The notes beneath the pieces were generated by a model, which saw only the letters and a list, made by a program, of their open reading frames with translations, had not been told where the DNA came from and made no database searches. The translations under genes and the position numbers were made by a program. Below, piece after piece: positions 45,389-52,977 of a stretch of 64,000 bases of DNA (the stretch's first letter is position 1; each line of letters begins with the position of its first letter). The stretch is from Eubacterium nodatum ATCC 33099 (lineage in GTDB: Bacteria > Bacillota > Clostridia > Peptostreptococcales > Anaerovoracaceae), in assembly GCA_000510425.1 (NCBI GenBank), contig AZKM01000019.1, positions 54,377 through 118,376 of the forward strand, in the 5' to 3' direction.

Positions 45389-45758
45389 CTTTTTTCCTCC
45401 TTCCGTTTGCCTTATTTTTACTTCCTGCATCCTGTTTTTTTGTTTTCTCCGTATGATAAATGCTTTTTGCTTTGTATAGCCTGATCTTTTTACTGTTATG
45501 AAACTTCAAGATATACGCCAAATGTTTTTCAAAGGGTAAATTGTCCTTTTCATAAAGCGTTGCAAAAAGAACAGGTAAGACTACTATACTCATTACAATC
45601 ATAGAAATATCCGTACTCAAATAATTTTTACACAGCATATATACAGGAAAACCGATAAGCCCCGCTATGCTAAATCCAATCAGCTGCCTTTTTGTCATAT
45701 TCAGGGCTACCTTGGTTTTTACTTTCGTCAAGTCCTTTGGTACTTTTACATATGCCAT
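45348..45758 (-). CDS. PrgI-family transfer protein of element B
   Basis: A 136-residue protein beginning MAYVKVPKDLTKVKTKVALNMTKRQ, with two hydrophobic helices (LIGFSIAGLIGFPVYML and DISMIVMSIVVLPVLFATLY) and a basic tail overlapping the VirB4 start. It is clearly homologous to 18580-18969. GATAGGGGATAAGCG precedes the ATG. Confidence 0.9.
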   Translation of the reverse strand: MAYVKVPKDLTKVKTKVALNMTKRQLIGFSIAGLIGFPVYMLCKNYLSTDISMIVMSIVVLPVLFATLYEKDNLPFEKHLAYILKFHNSKKIRLYKAKSIYHTEKTKKQDAGSKNKANGRRKKVEQRQKKKTGTTN

Positions 45759-45761
45759 CGC

Positions 45762-46211
45762 TTATCCCCTATCTTTTTCTATGATATGTTCTTCTCTCAC
45801 ATTGGAAAGTGCTTCCAAATGCTCCCAAAGTGAGATGATTTCGTCTTTCCCTCTCTCCAGTTCTTCTAATAGTTCTTTATATTCGCTTTGTTTTTTTACT
45901 TCTTCCTCCACATTCTTTACCTTTTCACTAATGAAAAGAACTTCTTTGAAAAGAGCATCCAGTACAGTAACCGACAGTTCTCTAAATTCCTGCTGTTTTT
46001 CTTCTTCACTCTTTTCTTCCTCTTTGAGATACTCTTCTTCCCAAAACTGGATATCATCTTCTGTTTCCATATCATTTTCTTCAAATTCACAAAATCTATC
46101 CTGCTTTTTATATTTACTTCTCACTTTTATCATTCCTGCTACTGCCGAAGCAAGTGAGATTGCTGTTGCAACTCCTAGAAATATTCTCGTTTTCCTATTG
46201 ATATTTTTCAT
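45762..46211 (-). CDS. Membrane-anchored acidic coiled-coil protein
   Basis: A 149-residue protein with an N-terminal hydrophobic helix (TRIFLGVATAISLASAVAGMI) and a long Glu-rich helical region (EEYLKEEEKSEEEKQQEFRELSVTVLD, VKNVEEEVKKQSEYKELLEELERGKDEIISLWEHLEALSNV). It holds the position of element A's 87-residue protein between trbL and prgI and shares its ending pattern (IxSxxEHxExLS). No named family is recognised. Confidence 0.75.
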   Translation of the reverse strand: MKNINRKTRIFLGVATAISLASAVAGMIKVRSKYKKQDRFCEFEENDMETEDDIQFWEEEYLKEEEKSEEEKQQEFRELSVTVLDALFKEVLFISEKVKNVEEEVKKQSEYKELLEELERGKDEIISLWEHLEALSNVREEHIIEKDRG

Positions 46212-46255
46212 AACTGCCTCCTTATTCTTATATTTTTTGTTTTGATTATTTCATC

Positions 46256-46281
46256 AACTTCTGCTCATTTTGAACTAAAGT
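46256..46281. repeat. Junction palindrome copy (a), after trbL
   Basis: On the minus strand ACTTTAGTTCAAAATGAGCA then GAAGTT, an imperfect palindrome, beginning 3 bases past the trbL stop. Related copies are at 47823-47857, 48968-48990 and 51091-51116. One frame of every copy reads VQNEQK. Confidence 0.65.
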
Positions 46282-46284
46282 CTT

Positions 46285-47148
46285 TTAATGACTGTTTAAA
46301 ATTGCCTTTGCGATACTTCCGGATTTCATCATCATGACTCCAAGAATCAGTCCATATGCAAGCACTTGTAAAATACTTGTATGAATATCCGTGAAATTTA
46401 CAGTTTTAACTAAAACTGCATAAATTCCAAAAAAGATTAGGATGAAAAGTCCCTGAAGTCCAAGGGCAAATAGACTTTTAATATAGTTTGTTCCGATACT
46501 TCCCCATTCTTTATTTCCCATGGTAGAAAAAGGAATTGCTGCAACGGAACAGTAAATATATATCTCAATCATTCTTCCATACAGGATTACAGTGATTAAG
46601 ATGGATAGAATCGTTAAAGAAAATTTAACCAATCCCGTCTCAAGTGCAATCCCGATGAGTGTTCCAAGTTCCTTTGTTTTAAGGGCATCGACCATAGCAT
46701 CAAAATTACCCGGTGTAATATTTGCACTTGTCCCCACAACACCTGCCGCCTTTCCTATCATGGACTGTGCCACATCAAAGACCGCCATTGAAAATTCAAA
46801 TGCATGAGCTACAAGCCATACAGCTATCCACATCTTAATGATATACTTAAAAAATTCAAAGGTATCCGTATCCTGCATAGAATTTTTTCTCATCACCACT
46901 TGAATCAGTTCTATACAAAGTATTGCGGTTAAAATTATCGCTGCTATGGGCAAAACAACATTGGTATTGATTGATTTGATGAAGGTAAAGACCTCCGAGT
47001 TCCAAGAACTCGGAGTTTTACCTACTTCTCCTGCAACAGTAGATACCTTATCATTGATATCCACAAGCATTGCAGAAAGATTATCTTTAATAATATCAAT
47101 CATAATATCCTTGAAAAACTCATTTATTTTTTCGAATAAATTAAGCAT
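46285..47148 (-). CDS. TrbL/VirB6-like polytopic transfer protein of element B
   Basis: A 287-residue protein of the same length as 19254-20117, with matching helices (VVLPIAAIILTAILCIELI, IIKMWIAVWLVAHAFEFSMAVFDVAQ) and the shared AAIPFSTMGNKEWGSIGTNYIKSLFALGLQGLF. It starts at the base where the Maff2 stop ends, so the two are coupled. It forms the inner-membrane channel with VirB4 and PrgI. Confidence 0.9.
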   Translation of the reverse strand: MLNLFEKINEFFKDIMIDIIKDNLSAMLVDINDKVSTVAGEVGKTPSSWNSEVFTFIKSINTNVVLPIAAIILTAILCIELIQVVMRKNSMQDTDTFEFFKYIIKMWIAVWLVAHAFEFSMAVFDVAQSMIGKAAGVVGTSANITPGNFDAMVDALKTKELGTLIGIALETGLVKFSLTILSILITVILYGRMIEIYIYCSVAAIPFSTMGNKEWGSIGTNYIKSLFALGLQGLFILIFFGIYAVLVKTVNFTDIHTSILQVLAYGLILGVMMMKSGSIAKAILNSH

Positions 47149-47363
47149 TATTTCAAGACATTAGCAAGTAGTGGAATGAGTTTTAGCCCTATTAAAACAA
47201 TTCCTCCACCGCTCATCAGTTGCTTTATCCCCTGACTCTTCGCACCGGGGTTATCCGAACCGTATCCTTCAAGTAGGTTGATAACTCCCCATGCACCAAG
47301 TCCTGCACCGATTGCCATAACCAAAACTTTAAGCACATTGACTGCTTGTACAAAAAAATCCAT
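47148..47363 (-). CDS. Maff2-family small membrane protein of element B
   Basis: A 71-residue protein almost identical to element A's copy: VNVLKVLVMAIGAGLGAWGVINL, then EGYGSDNPGAKSQGIKQLM and GGGIVLIGLKLIPLLANVL. Two hydrophobic helices suggest a VirB2-like channel or pilin component. The conservation in protein and DNA makes it a possible site of homologous exchange between elements A and B. Confidence 0.9.
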   Translation of the reverse strand: MDFFVQAVNVLKVLVMAIGAGLGAWGVINLLEGYGSDNPGAKSQGIKQLMSGGGIVLIGLKLIPLLANVLK

Positions 47364-47366
47364 AAT

Positions 47367-47711
47367 TTACTCCTCCTTGTTTTCTTCCTGTTCTCTTTTA
47401 CTTTCCATTCCTTTATCAATTTTATTGACATGCTTTACAATAAAGTTTCTGTAAGTTTTATCCTCCTTTTGAACTTCTTTGTAATATCCGTAGACATGGA
47501 TGAAATCACCTTTTTTAAAGTCCTTTGTAATCTCTGTCTTTTCTCCATAGACATTACAATTGATATATTCTTTCTGTTTTTCTCCCGTTTTTCCCATCTT
47601 TCTAAAAAGAGTAAAGTTTGCAACCGTTAATTCCCCGTCTTTTCCCTGAATGGTTTTGATTTCTACATTCCCTATTAAGTTTCCGTTGATATTTAGCATT
47701 TCTTTTTGCAT
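47367..47711 (-). CDS. ssb: Single-stranded DNA-binding protein of element B
   Basis: A 114-residue OB-fold protein: MLNINGNLIGNVEIKTI, LTVANFTLFRKMG, EYINCNVYGEKTEITKDFKKGDFIHVYGYYKEVQKEDKTYRNFIVKHVNKID, and a short Glu-rich tail. It occupies the same operon position as 20356-20667 and has the same truncated C-terminus. A terminator lies between it and the methyltransferase gene upstream. Confidence 0.88.
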   Translation of the reverse strand: MQKEMLNINGNLIGNVEIKTIQGKDGELTVANFTLFRKMGKTGEKQKEYINCNVYGEKTEITKDFKKGDFIHVYGYYKEVQKEDKTYRNFIVKHVNKIDKGMESKREQEENKEE

Positions 47712-47746
47712 ATTTTTCCTCCATTTTCATTTCTTTTGATTTCATC

Positions 47747-47784
47747 AAAAAAAGACCACGACTTTTCTATTTTGTCATGGTCTT
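47747..47784 (-). terminator. Terminator between the C5 methyltransferase and ssb
   Basis: On the minus strand AAGACCATGAC pairs with GTCGTGGTCTT (one wobble) across an 11-nt loop, followed by T residues. Confidence 0.8.
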
Positions 47785-47819
47785 ATCTATATTTTTTCAT
47801 ATTAAATTTTATCTTTTGT

Positions 47820-48911
47820 TTATTCTAACTTCTGTTCATTTTGAGCAGAAGTTAGAAATTCTTCTTTTATCCCTGCCATAATATATTCTACACAAGGGAG
47901 TGCTATCGCATTTCCCAATGCCTTATACCTTGCACTGTCAAATATGATATTCCCGTCTGCTCCATACTTTGTGTAGTTATCCGGCAGACCCATCAGTCTT
48001 TCACATTCTATCGGGGTTAAATATCGAATAAAGCCCTCCTCTTCTTTTCCATTTTCCCAATATGCAAACACGATAGGATTTGATGCTAATAGGGTTGGAA
48101 AAGGTTCATTTGGTTTTCCGAAGCTGTTTCTAAAAAGAGTTTTATTTCTTCTTTTTGCCCCTCCCCGCATTTTTCTGTCTTGAAAGGGTCTGATGTTTGG
48201 TATCTGCCTCCCTGTTTTATCAAAATATTTTCGATTGGGCTTGGTATTCTTATCTTCGATATTTCTGATAATCTTAGGATTTTTGAACAGGTTTTCGGGC
48301 TTATATAATATTTTGTGGGAACGAAATCCTCCAAAATCGCAGACAATAAATATTCTCTTTCTTCTTTGCAAGAGCTTAGGCTCTCCGAAATATTGGGCAT
48401 CCAAGACTCTCCAAGAAAGCTCAAATTCTCTCCCTCGCACCACTCCTGCATTTGCCCATTTAAGTGTAGGCATTGGAATTTCGGTGCTACTGAAGGATTT
48501 GAGGACGGTTCTAAAATCCAACCTATCTCCCGATACAAAAGCTCCCATGACGTTTTCCCAAATAGCGAAAGTTGGATACTCCCCATTTGTTACACACCTC
48601 ATTTCCTTTATCAATCGTATTGCTTGATAAAAAAGAGATGATTTTTCTCCACGAAGTCCTGTTAAATCTCCCACTTTTGAAAAATTTTGACAAGGAGAAC
48701 CGAATGTGATGATATCCACCGGTTTTATATCTCTTGCCTTTAATTTTGTTATGTCCCCTAAATGCTCTACATCAGGAAAATGCATTTTTGATATAGATAT
48801 TGCATTTTTATCAATTTCGCTTGCCCATACTGTTTTTATTCCTACTTTTCTTGCTGCTAAAGGAAATACTCCGATTCCATCAAATAAACTTCCAAGTGTT
48901 ATTTCTTTTAA
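47820..48911 (-). CDS. Cytosine-C5 DNA methyltransferase with an unusual start
   Basis: C5 methyltransferase motifs in order: I, SLFDGIGVFPLAA (residues 8-20); IV, FGSPCQNFS with catalytic Cys near 75; VI, WENVMGAF; VIII, LQRRKRIFIVCDFGG; X, YKALGNAIALPCVEYI near the end. Motif I lies upstream of the first ATG (48785), so the real start must be further up. After AGAGGTGATGTAAG the expected start position reads TTA (48909-48911), perhaps a mutated TTG. No restriction gene is adjacent. A second ORF (48086-48586) is nested within it. The last codons (TSAQNEQKLE) contain junction palindrome (b). Confidence 0.85.
   Translation of the reverse strand, partial: LKEITLGSLFDGIGVFPLAARKVGIKTVWASEIDKNAISISKMHFPDVEHLGDITKLKARDIKPVDIITFGSPCQNFSKVGDLTGLRGEKSSLFYQAIRLIKEMRCVTNGEYPTFAIWENVMGAFVSGDRLDFRTVLKSFSSTEIPMPTLKWANAGVVRGREFELSWRVLDAQYFGEPKLLQRRKRIFIVCDFGGFRSHKILYKPENLFKNPKIIRNIEDKNTKPNRKYFDKTGRQIPNIRPFQDRKMRGGAKRRNKTLFRNSFGKPNEPFPTLLASNPIVFAYWENGKEEEGFIRYLTPIECERLMGLPDNYTKYGADGNIIFDSARYKALGNAIALPCVEYIMAGIKEEFLTSAQNEQKLE
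47823..47857. repeat. Junction palindrome copy (b), at the methyltransferase 3' end
   Basis: TTCTAACTTCTG(T/C)TCA on both arms with a 3-base centre; a 16-bp stem with one wobble pair. It overlaps the last codons of the C5 methyltransferase gene. Confidence 0.7.
48086..48586 (-). CDS. Candidate overprinted gene inside the C5 methyltransferase (166 aa)
   Basis: A long same-strand ORF in another frame. The ATG at 48586 is preceded by GAGGTG at 8 bases. The protein begins MGSIQLSLFGKTSWELLYRE and contains PKFQCLHLNGQMQEWCEGE, ESWMPNISESLSS and KYYISPKTCSKILRLSEI. I recall similar hypothetical proteins (QLSLFGKTS..., KYYLSPKACQGILRRA...) from Firmicutes phages; this is from memory and unchecked. 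It overlaps motifs VI-VIII and the target recognition region of the methyltransferase. If the family exists independently, this is a true overlapping gene. Function unknown. Confidence 0.55.
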   Translation of the reverse strand: MGSIQLSLFGKTSWELLYREIGWILEPSSNPSVAPKFQCLHLNGQMQEWCEGENLSFLGESWMPNISESLSSCKEEREYLLSAILEDFVPTKYYISPKTCSKILRLSEISKIRIPSPIENILIKQGGRYQTSDPFKTEKCGEGQKEEIKLFLETASENQMNLFQPY

Positions 48912-48967
48912 CTTACATCACCTCTTTTCTACTTTCATAATGTATATGAACTTTGTATTTTTATATC

Positions 48968-48990
48968 TTTTGCTCATTTTGAACTAAAGT
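48968..48990. repeat. Junction palindrome copy (c), upstream of the C5 methyltransferase
   Basis: Minus strand ACTTTAGTTCAAAATGAGCA followed by AAA. Here it ends an 18-codon frame (MKAKGRSPPTLVQNEQKI) preceded by a good ribosome binding site near 49007-49030. Confidence 0.6.
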
Positions 48991-49043
48991 CGGTGGACTT
49001 CTTCCTTTTGCCTTCATTGAATCATTTCTCCTTTGTTCTTAAA

Positions 49044-50872
49044 TCGAGTAGGGAGGACTTTCTCCTCCCTCTCACACCACGGAGCGTGCCGTTCGGCACT
49101 CCGCGGTTCAATTCAAATAATAATCTAAACAACTAATGAGTCCTCGCTTTGCGAGGATTTCTTTTGTTATCTTGCGAAGTCCCGCTGTTTTGGCTACCGC
49201 CTGATAATGGTCTGTAAATCCTACGGATTGTCTCGCCATCCATTCTGGTACACCTAGCTTTCTTAGTCCCCACATCCTTTTCTTGCTAGTTTTCCATTGT
49301 TTCCATATAACTATTCTCATACGATTACGAAGATGTTTGTCTATTTTAGTCATATTTTGTTTCATCTTACCTATCCTAAAATAGTTTATCCACCCTCTTA
49401 TCACCTGATTTAGTCTCAGTATCCTGTAGTCCATAGACACTGACCACGAACGATATGTTAGTTTCTTGAGCTTTCTCTTGAATTTGTTTATTGAGTCTTT
49501 ATGTGGTCTGGCTTCCCATTTTCCATTCATTTTCACAAAGCCAAACCCTAGGTACTTGAGCCTTTTTGGTTTTGTGACTTTGGATTTAGTAGCATTTACC
49601 TTAAGGCTTAGCTTCCTCTCTATCCACGATGTGACCGTATGCATCACTCTATTTGCAGCTGCACTGCTTGCAACGGTTATTATACAGTCATCTGCATATC
49701 TAAGAAAGTGCAAGCCTCGTGCTTCTAACTCTTTGTCTAGTTCATTGAGCATTATGTTACTAAGCAAAGGGGATAAGTTACCTCCTTGTGGAGTTCCTAT
49801 AGTGGTTTCTTCGTATTTCCCTTTTACCATAACTCCTGCTCTTAGATACTTAGTTACAAGAGATATTACATCTGGGTCTTTCACCGTTTTACCTACCAGG
49901 TACATAAGTTTGTCCTGTGGTACGTTATCAAAGAACTTTTCTAGGTCAATATCCACTATGTATGTGTATCCATCATTTAGATATTCTAGTAGCTCTACTA
50001 TTGCTTGTTGTGCCCTTCTACCTGGTCTAAAGCCATAACTATGTTCACTAAACTGTGGCTCAAACATTGGTGTTAGAACTTGGGCAATTGCTTGTTCTAT
50101 GATTCTGTCTACTACTGTTGGAATTCCAAGATTTCGTACTCCACCGTTTGGTTTTGGTATTTCTACTCTGAGTACTGGTTGTGGTTTATATTTCCTTTTG
50201 AGGATTTTCGTTTTGATATCTATCCAGTTTTCTTTGAGGTATTTGTTAACATCTTCGATGCTTATACCATCTATGCCTCCGGCACCCTTATTGGCTTTTA
50301 CCTTTTTGTATGCCATTTTCATATTTTCTCTGGATAATATTTGATTCATTAGTTGTCCCATAGATTGTCTCACTTTCCTAATTTTCTTTTGTACATACTA
50401 GCCCTAACTCCTGTGAAATGTTCACTCCGTTACGTCTTTGCTACTATATTTCTCGTCGGGCTTATATACTCGGTTTGATTAAGTCACTTTGACTTTTAGA
50501 ATTGTTCAGCCCTTCGCTCCATTTCCATTACAGAAACTTCTCCACTACTATGGCTTCTGCTGACTTCTCACAGTTCGTTGTTACTAGGTTTTCCCTCTGT
50601 GAGACCTCACGGGATAAGTCGTCAGTCTTTCCTCGTCTACCTGCCTAATTTACTTACATAAGTTACGTTTGCCTTTTGGACTTTGTGACTTATGGCCCAC
50701 TCATCCTTTATGTAAGCCTTGGTATTAGGTTTCTGTACGTCAGGCTACGATTTTGCTATTGCTTCTTCTCGCCATCACCTCACGGTGATAACCTTGCAAG
50801 TTGCTATGAGGTTCGTCGGCAACTACGCCCTACGTGGACTTTCACCACAGACTAACGGCATGCCCGTCATAC
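49044..50872 (-). mobile_element. Group II intron, probably class C, inserted after a terminator
   Basis: The 5' end is placed at GTATGACGGG (minus strand, 50872), immediately after the T-tract of a terminator hairpin, the usual target of class C introns. A structured 5' region of about 500 bases precedes the reverse transcriptase ORF. After the ORF, the 3' part has a domain V-like hairpin (CCGCGGAGTGCC, GAAC, GGCACGCTCCGTGG) and a domain VI-like hairpin (GGGAGGA, GAAAG, TCCTCCC) ending CTACTCGAT near 49044. Boundaries are within a few bases. Confidence 0.8.
49108..50373 (-). CDS. ltrA: Group II intron reverse transcriptase/maturase
   Basis: A 421-residue protein with the reverse transcriptase domain (GAGGIDG, GVRNLGIPTVVDRIIEQAI, YGFRPGRRAQQAI, VDIDLEKFFDNV, GTPQGGNLSPLLSNI, LRYADDCII with YADD near 224) and a maturase domain (YRILRLNQVIRGWINYFRIGKM). 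It ends soon after, without an HNH endonuclease domain, which fits a class C intron. The GTG at 50373 is the longest start; ATG at 50361 is also possible. It splices and mobilises the intron. Confidence 0.93.
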   Translation of the reverse strand: MRQSMGQLMNQILSRENMKMAYKKVKANKGAGGIDGISIEDVNKYLKENWIDIKTKILKRKYKPQPVLRVEIPKPNGGVRNLGIPTVVDRIIEQAIAQVLTPMFEPQFSEHSYGFRPGRRAQQAIVELLEYLNDGYTYIVDIDLEKFFDNVPQDKLMYLVGKTVKDPDVISLVTKYLRAGVMVKGKYEETTIGTPQGGNLSPLLSNIMLNELDKELEARGLHFLRYADDCIITVASSAAANRVMHTVTSWIERKLSLKVNATKSKVTKPKRLKYLGFGFVKMNGKWEARPHKDSINKFKRKLKKLTYRSWSVSMDYRILRLNQVIRGWINYFRIGKMKQNMTKIDKHLRNRMRIVIWKQWKTSKKRMWGLRKLGVPEWMARQSVGFTDHYQAVAKTAGLRKITKEILAKRGLISCLDYYLN

Positions 50873-50875
50873 CAT

Positions 50876-50904
50876 AAAAAAGACTAAGATTTATCTTAAG
50901 TCTT
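50876..50904 (-). terminator. Terminator used as intron target
   Basis: On the minus strand AAGACTTAAGAT and ATCTTAGTCTT form a stem with one bulge, followed by TTTTTT. The intron starts three bases after the T-tract. Confidence 0.8.
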
Positions 50905-51053
50905 TACTTTTGACCGATATACATTTTGCGAATTTCTTCCTTCTTTTTTAGATGTTTTAACTTTTGATTTAACAACCTAATCCTATTTTTTATCTGTTGC
51001 AATTTCTTTTGTTCTTTTTCAATTCGTATTTCTGTTCTTTCAAGCTCAGTCAT
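50904..51053 (-). CDS. Small DUF3847-like protein (49 aa)
   Basis: The frame starts at ATG 51053 after GGAAAGGAATATTTAAGA and encodes a basic helical peptide: TEIRIEKEQKKLQQIKNRIRLLNQKL, then KKKEEIRKMYIGQK. The ExxKxQxxxxRxxxLxxxLxxxKRKxR pattern resembles DUF3847 proteins common between coupling-protein and ssb genes of these ICEs. It follows the coupling protein gene and ends in the terminator before the intron. Confidence 0.6.
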   Translation of the reverse strand: MTELERTEIRIEKEQKKLQQIKNRIRLLNQKLKHLKKKEEIRKMYIGQK

Positions 51054-51090
51054 TCTTAAATATTCCTTTCCAAAATTTAATCCGATAGAT

Positions 51091-51116
51091 ACTTCTGCTC
51101 ATTTTGAACAAAAGTT
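51091..51116. repeat. Junction palindrome copy (d), at the coupling-protein stop
   Basis: Minus strand AACTTTTGTTCAAAATGAGC followed by AGAAGT; the arms AACTTtTGtTCA and TGAgCAgAAGT are nearly perfect complements. It overlaps the stop codon of the coupling protein gene. Confidence 0.65.
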
Positions 51117-52926
51117 ATCCCTCATCATCAATTTCCAATAAAGTTACTTGCATCGTTTCTTTTAGATTAACTTTATCTTTTCTCTTTAGATATTTTTCTA
51201 TATCAAAGGTATTCTTTTTGTTGTAGTCGGAGAGCAGCTTGTAATTCTTGTGTTTGGTGATGTCAAACTTATCAGAATAAAACGGTCTTGCTCCTCTTAT
51301 TTCCAAGATACACTTTCCTCCGTCCATTACTTTCAGTTCATCTCTGCTCATCAGTTCCTTGCCGAGTTTTTGATAGTTTAGCCCGAAAGACTTCTGGTTA
51401 GACCTTGTTTCCGATGTGTTGTAAAGGTCTATGGTTTCTTTTCCTAAGTTTTCGGACAGCTCCTTGATGGTTGTCCCTTCTTTTCCACCTAAAAATAACT
51501 CGCTGTCACAGTTTCCCAAAATCGTGTCGGAATGGTCTTTATAGATTGCTTTTAATTGACTTTTTGCTTGTAGGATAATGCTTGCGGATATTTCTCTACT
51601 TCTGATTGTCGCAATCAGTTTTTCGAACTTGGGTATCTGCCCGATATTGCTGAATTCATCCAAAAGACACCTTACATGAACGGGTAGCCTTCCTCCGTAT
51701 TCGTCATCCGCCTTGTCGCAAAGTAGATTAAATAACTGAGTATACATCATGGCCACTACAAAGTTAAAGGTATCGTCGGTGTCGGATATGATAATAAAGA
51801 GGGCTGTCTTTTTATCTCCTATGGTGTCTAAGCCCATCTCATCATATTCCATAAGGTTTCTTAATTCTTCAATATCAAATGCCGCAAGTCTTGCCCCACA
51901 GCTTATAAGAATCGATTTGGCTGTTTTTCCGGCTGCAAGTTTATATTTTCGGTATTGCTTGACTGCAAAGTGATTCGGCTTTTCTTTTTCGAGTGCATCA
52001 AACATATAATCCACTGCATTTTTAAAGTTTTCATCTTCTTCCCTCACTTCACTGGCATCAATAAAGGCAAGTAGACTTTCAAAATTTTGTTCTTCCTCCG
52101 GTGCTTCATAATACAGGTAGCCTATTAAAGCTGTATAATACAAGCGTTCCGCTTTACACCAAAAATCTTCCGTAGATTTTTCTCCTTCGCCCTTTGTATT
52201 TGCCATAATCGTCTGTACCAGTTTTAGTATATCTTTTTCACTCCTTAGATAGGCAAAGGGATTGTAGTGCATAGATTTTTTGAAATTGATGGTATTTAGC
52301 ACTTTGATTTCATAGCCATGTTTCTCAAGCATCTTCCCACACTCAATCAGGACGGTACCTTTTGGATCCGTTACAACATAGGATGAGTGCATTTGCATCA
52401 AATTGGGTTTTAAGAAAAATCGGGTCTTTCCACTTCCGGATCCTCCTACTACAAGCACATTTTTATTACGGGCAAATTTAGGATTTTTCGGTCTTGAATT
52501 CATTGTAAGGCTTTCCGTATTAGTTAAAAGTATGTTGTTTTCAAATTTTTCATCCAAATATGGCTCGATGTCTTTAGAACTTCCCCATCGTGCCGATCCA
52601 TATTCTACTCCTTGGCGAAATTTCTTCGCATTTTTGATTTTGTTATGGATAATGAATTTTACAAGAAGGGCTGTTGCTATCCCTACCAATACATCTGTAC
52701 TATGAATACTTGGAACAAAGCTCATTTTTTGAATCTCCAAGATTGCCTTGAAAATTTTATCCATCACATCGCCACCTACATAACTCCTCGTATGTGCCGA
52801 AAAGAGATTTCCTATATAAAAGAAAAAGAGATAAGGCAGATTTTGTACTACAAATCTCTTCTTATCTCTTATCTTGACTAGGTTTTTCATATCTTTTTGA
52901 ATTTCTTTTAGAATGTTCGTTTTTAT
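51115..52926 (-). CDS. Type IV coupling protein of element B (VirD4/TcpA-like), intact
   Basis: About 603 residues. Two N-terminal transmembrane segments (LPYLFFFYIGNLFSAH; TDVLVGIATALLVKFII) are followed by YGSARWGSSKDIEPYL, Walker A GGSGSGKTRFF near 160-170, VVTDPKG, and Walker B CLLDEFSNIG near 425. It brings the relaxase-DNA complex to the channel. The start is uncertain. Alignment with the element A copy puts it at 52926, where the codon is ATA after GGAGAGGAGGAG. An ATG at 52968 gives 14 more codons but lies ahead of a terminator hairpin. The target sequence used by element B in A's copy is intact here. Confidence 0.88.
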   Translation of the reverse strand: MKTNILKEIQKDMKNLVKIRDKKRFVVQNLPYLFFFYIGNLFSAHTRSYVGGDVMDKIFKAILEIQKMSFVPSIHSTDVLVGIATALLVKFIIHNKIKNAKKFRQGVEYGSARWGSSKDIEPYLDEKFENNILLTNTESLTMNSRPKNPKFARNKNVLVVGGSGSGKTRFFLKPNLMQMHSSYVVTDPKGTVLIECGKMLEKHGYEIKVLNTINFKKSMHYNPFAYLRSEKDILKLVQTIMANTKGEGEKSTEDFWCKAERLYYTALIGYLYYEAPEEEQNFESLLAFIDASEVREEDENFKNAVDYMFDALEKEKPNHFAVKQYRKYKLAAGKTAKSILISCGARLAAFDIEELRNLMEYDEMGLDTIGDKKTALFIIISDTDDTFNFVVAMMYTQLFNLLCDKADDEYGGRLPVHVRCLLDEFSNIGQIPKFEKLIATIRSREISASIILQAKSQLKAIYKDHSDTILGNCDSELFLGGKEGTTIKELSENLGKETIDLYNTSETRSNQKSFGLNYQKLGKELMSRDELKVMDGGKCILEIRGARPFYSDKFDITKHKNYKLLSDYNKKNTFDIEKYLKRKDKVNLKETMQVTLLEIDDEG

Positions 52927-52942
52927 CTCCTCCTCTCCAAAG

Positions 52943-52962
52943 AAAAAAGAGCAGATTGCTCC
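52943..52962 (-). terminator. Terminator ahead of the coupling protein gene
   Basis: On the minus strand GAGCA, ATC, TGCTC is followed by six T. It ends the zinc-ribbon/MT-A70 gene pair and argues against translation starting at 52968. Confidence 0.65.
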
Positions 52963-52977
52963 ATCCACTCCTTATTT

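Noticed and set aside
45667-46245. 192-codon plus-strand ORF
   Set aside because: Antisense to prgI and the coiled-coil gene; Ser/Phe-rich composition is typical of the complement of Glu/Lys-rich coding DNA, and it lacks a ribosome binding site.
48193-48627. 144-codon plus-strand ORF in the C5 methyltransferase region
   Set aside because: Opposite strand, no ribosome binding site, and composition expected from antisense; unlike the same-strand ORF at 48086-48586, it has no recognisable protein pattern.
49466-50038. 190-codon plus-strand ORF in the group II intron
   Set aside because: Fully antisense to the reverse transcriptase, with Ser/Leu-rich composition and no initiation signal.
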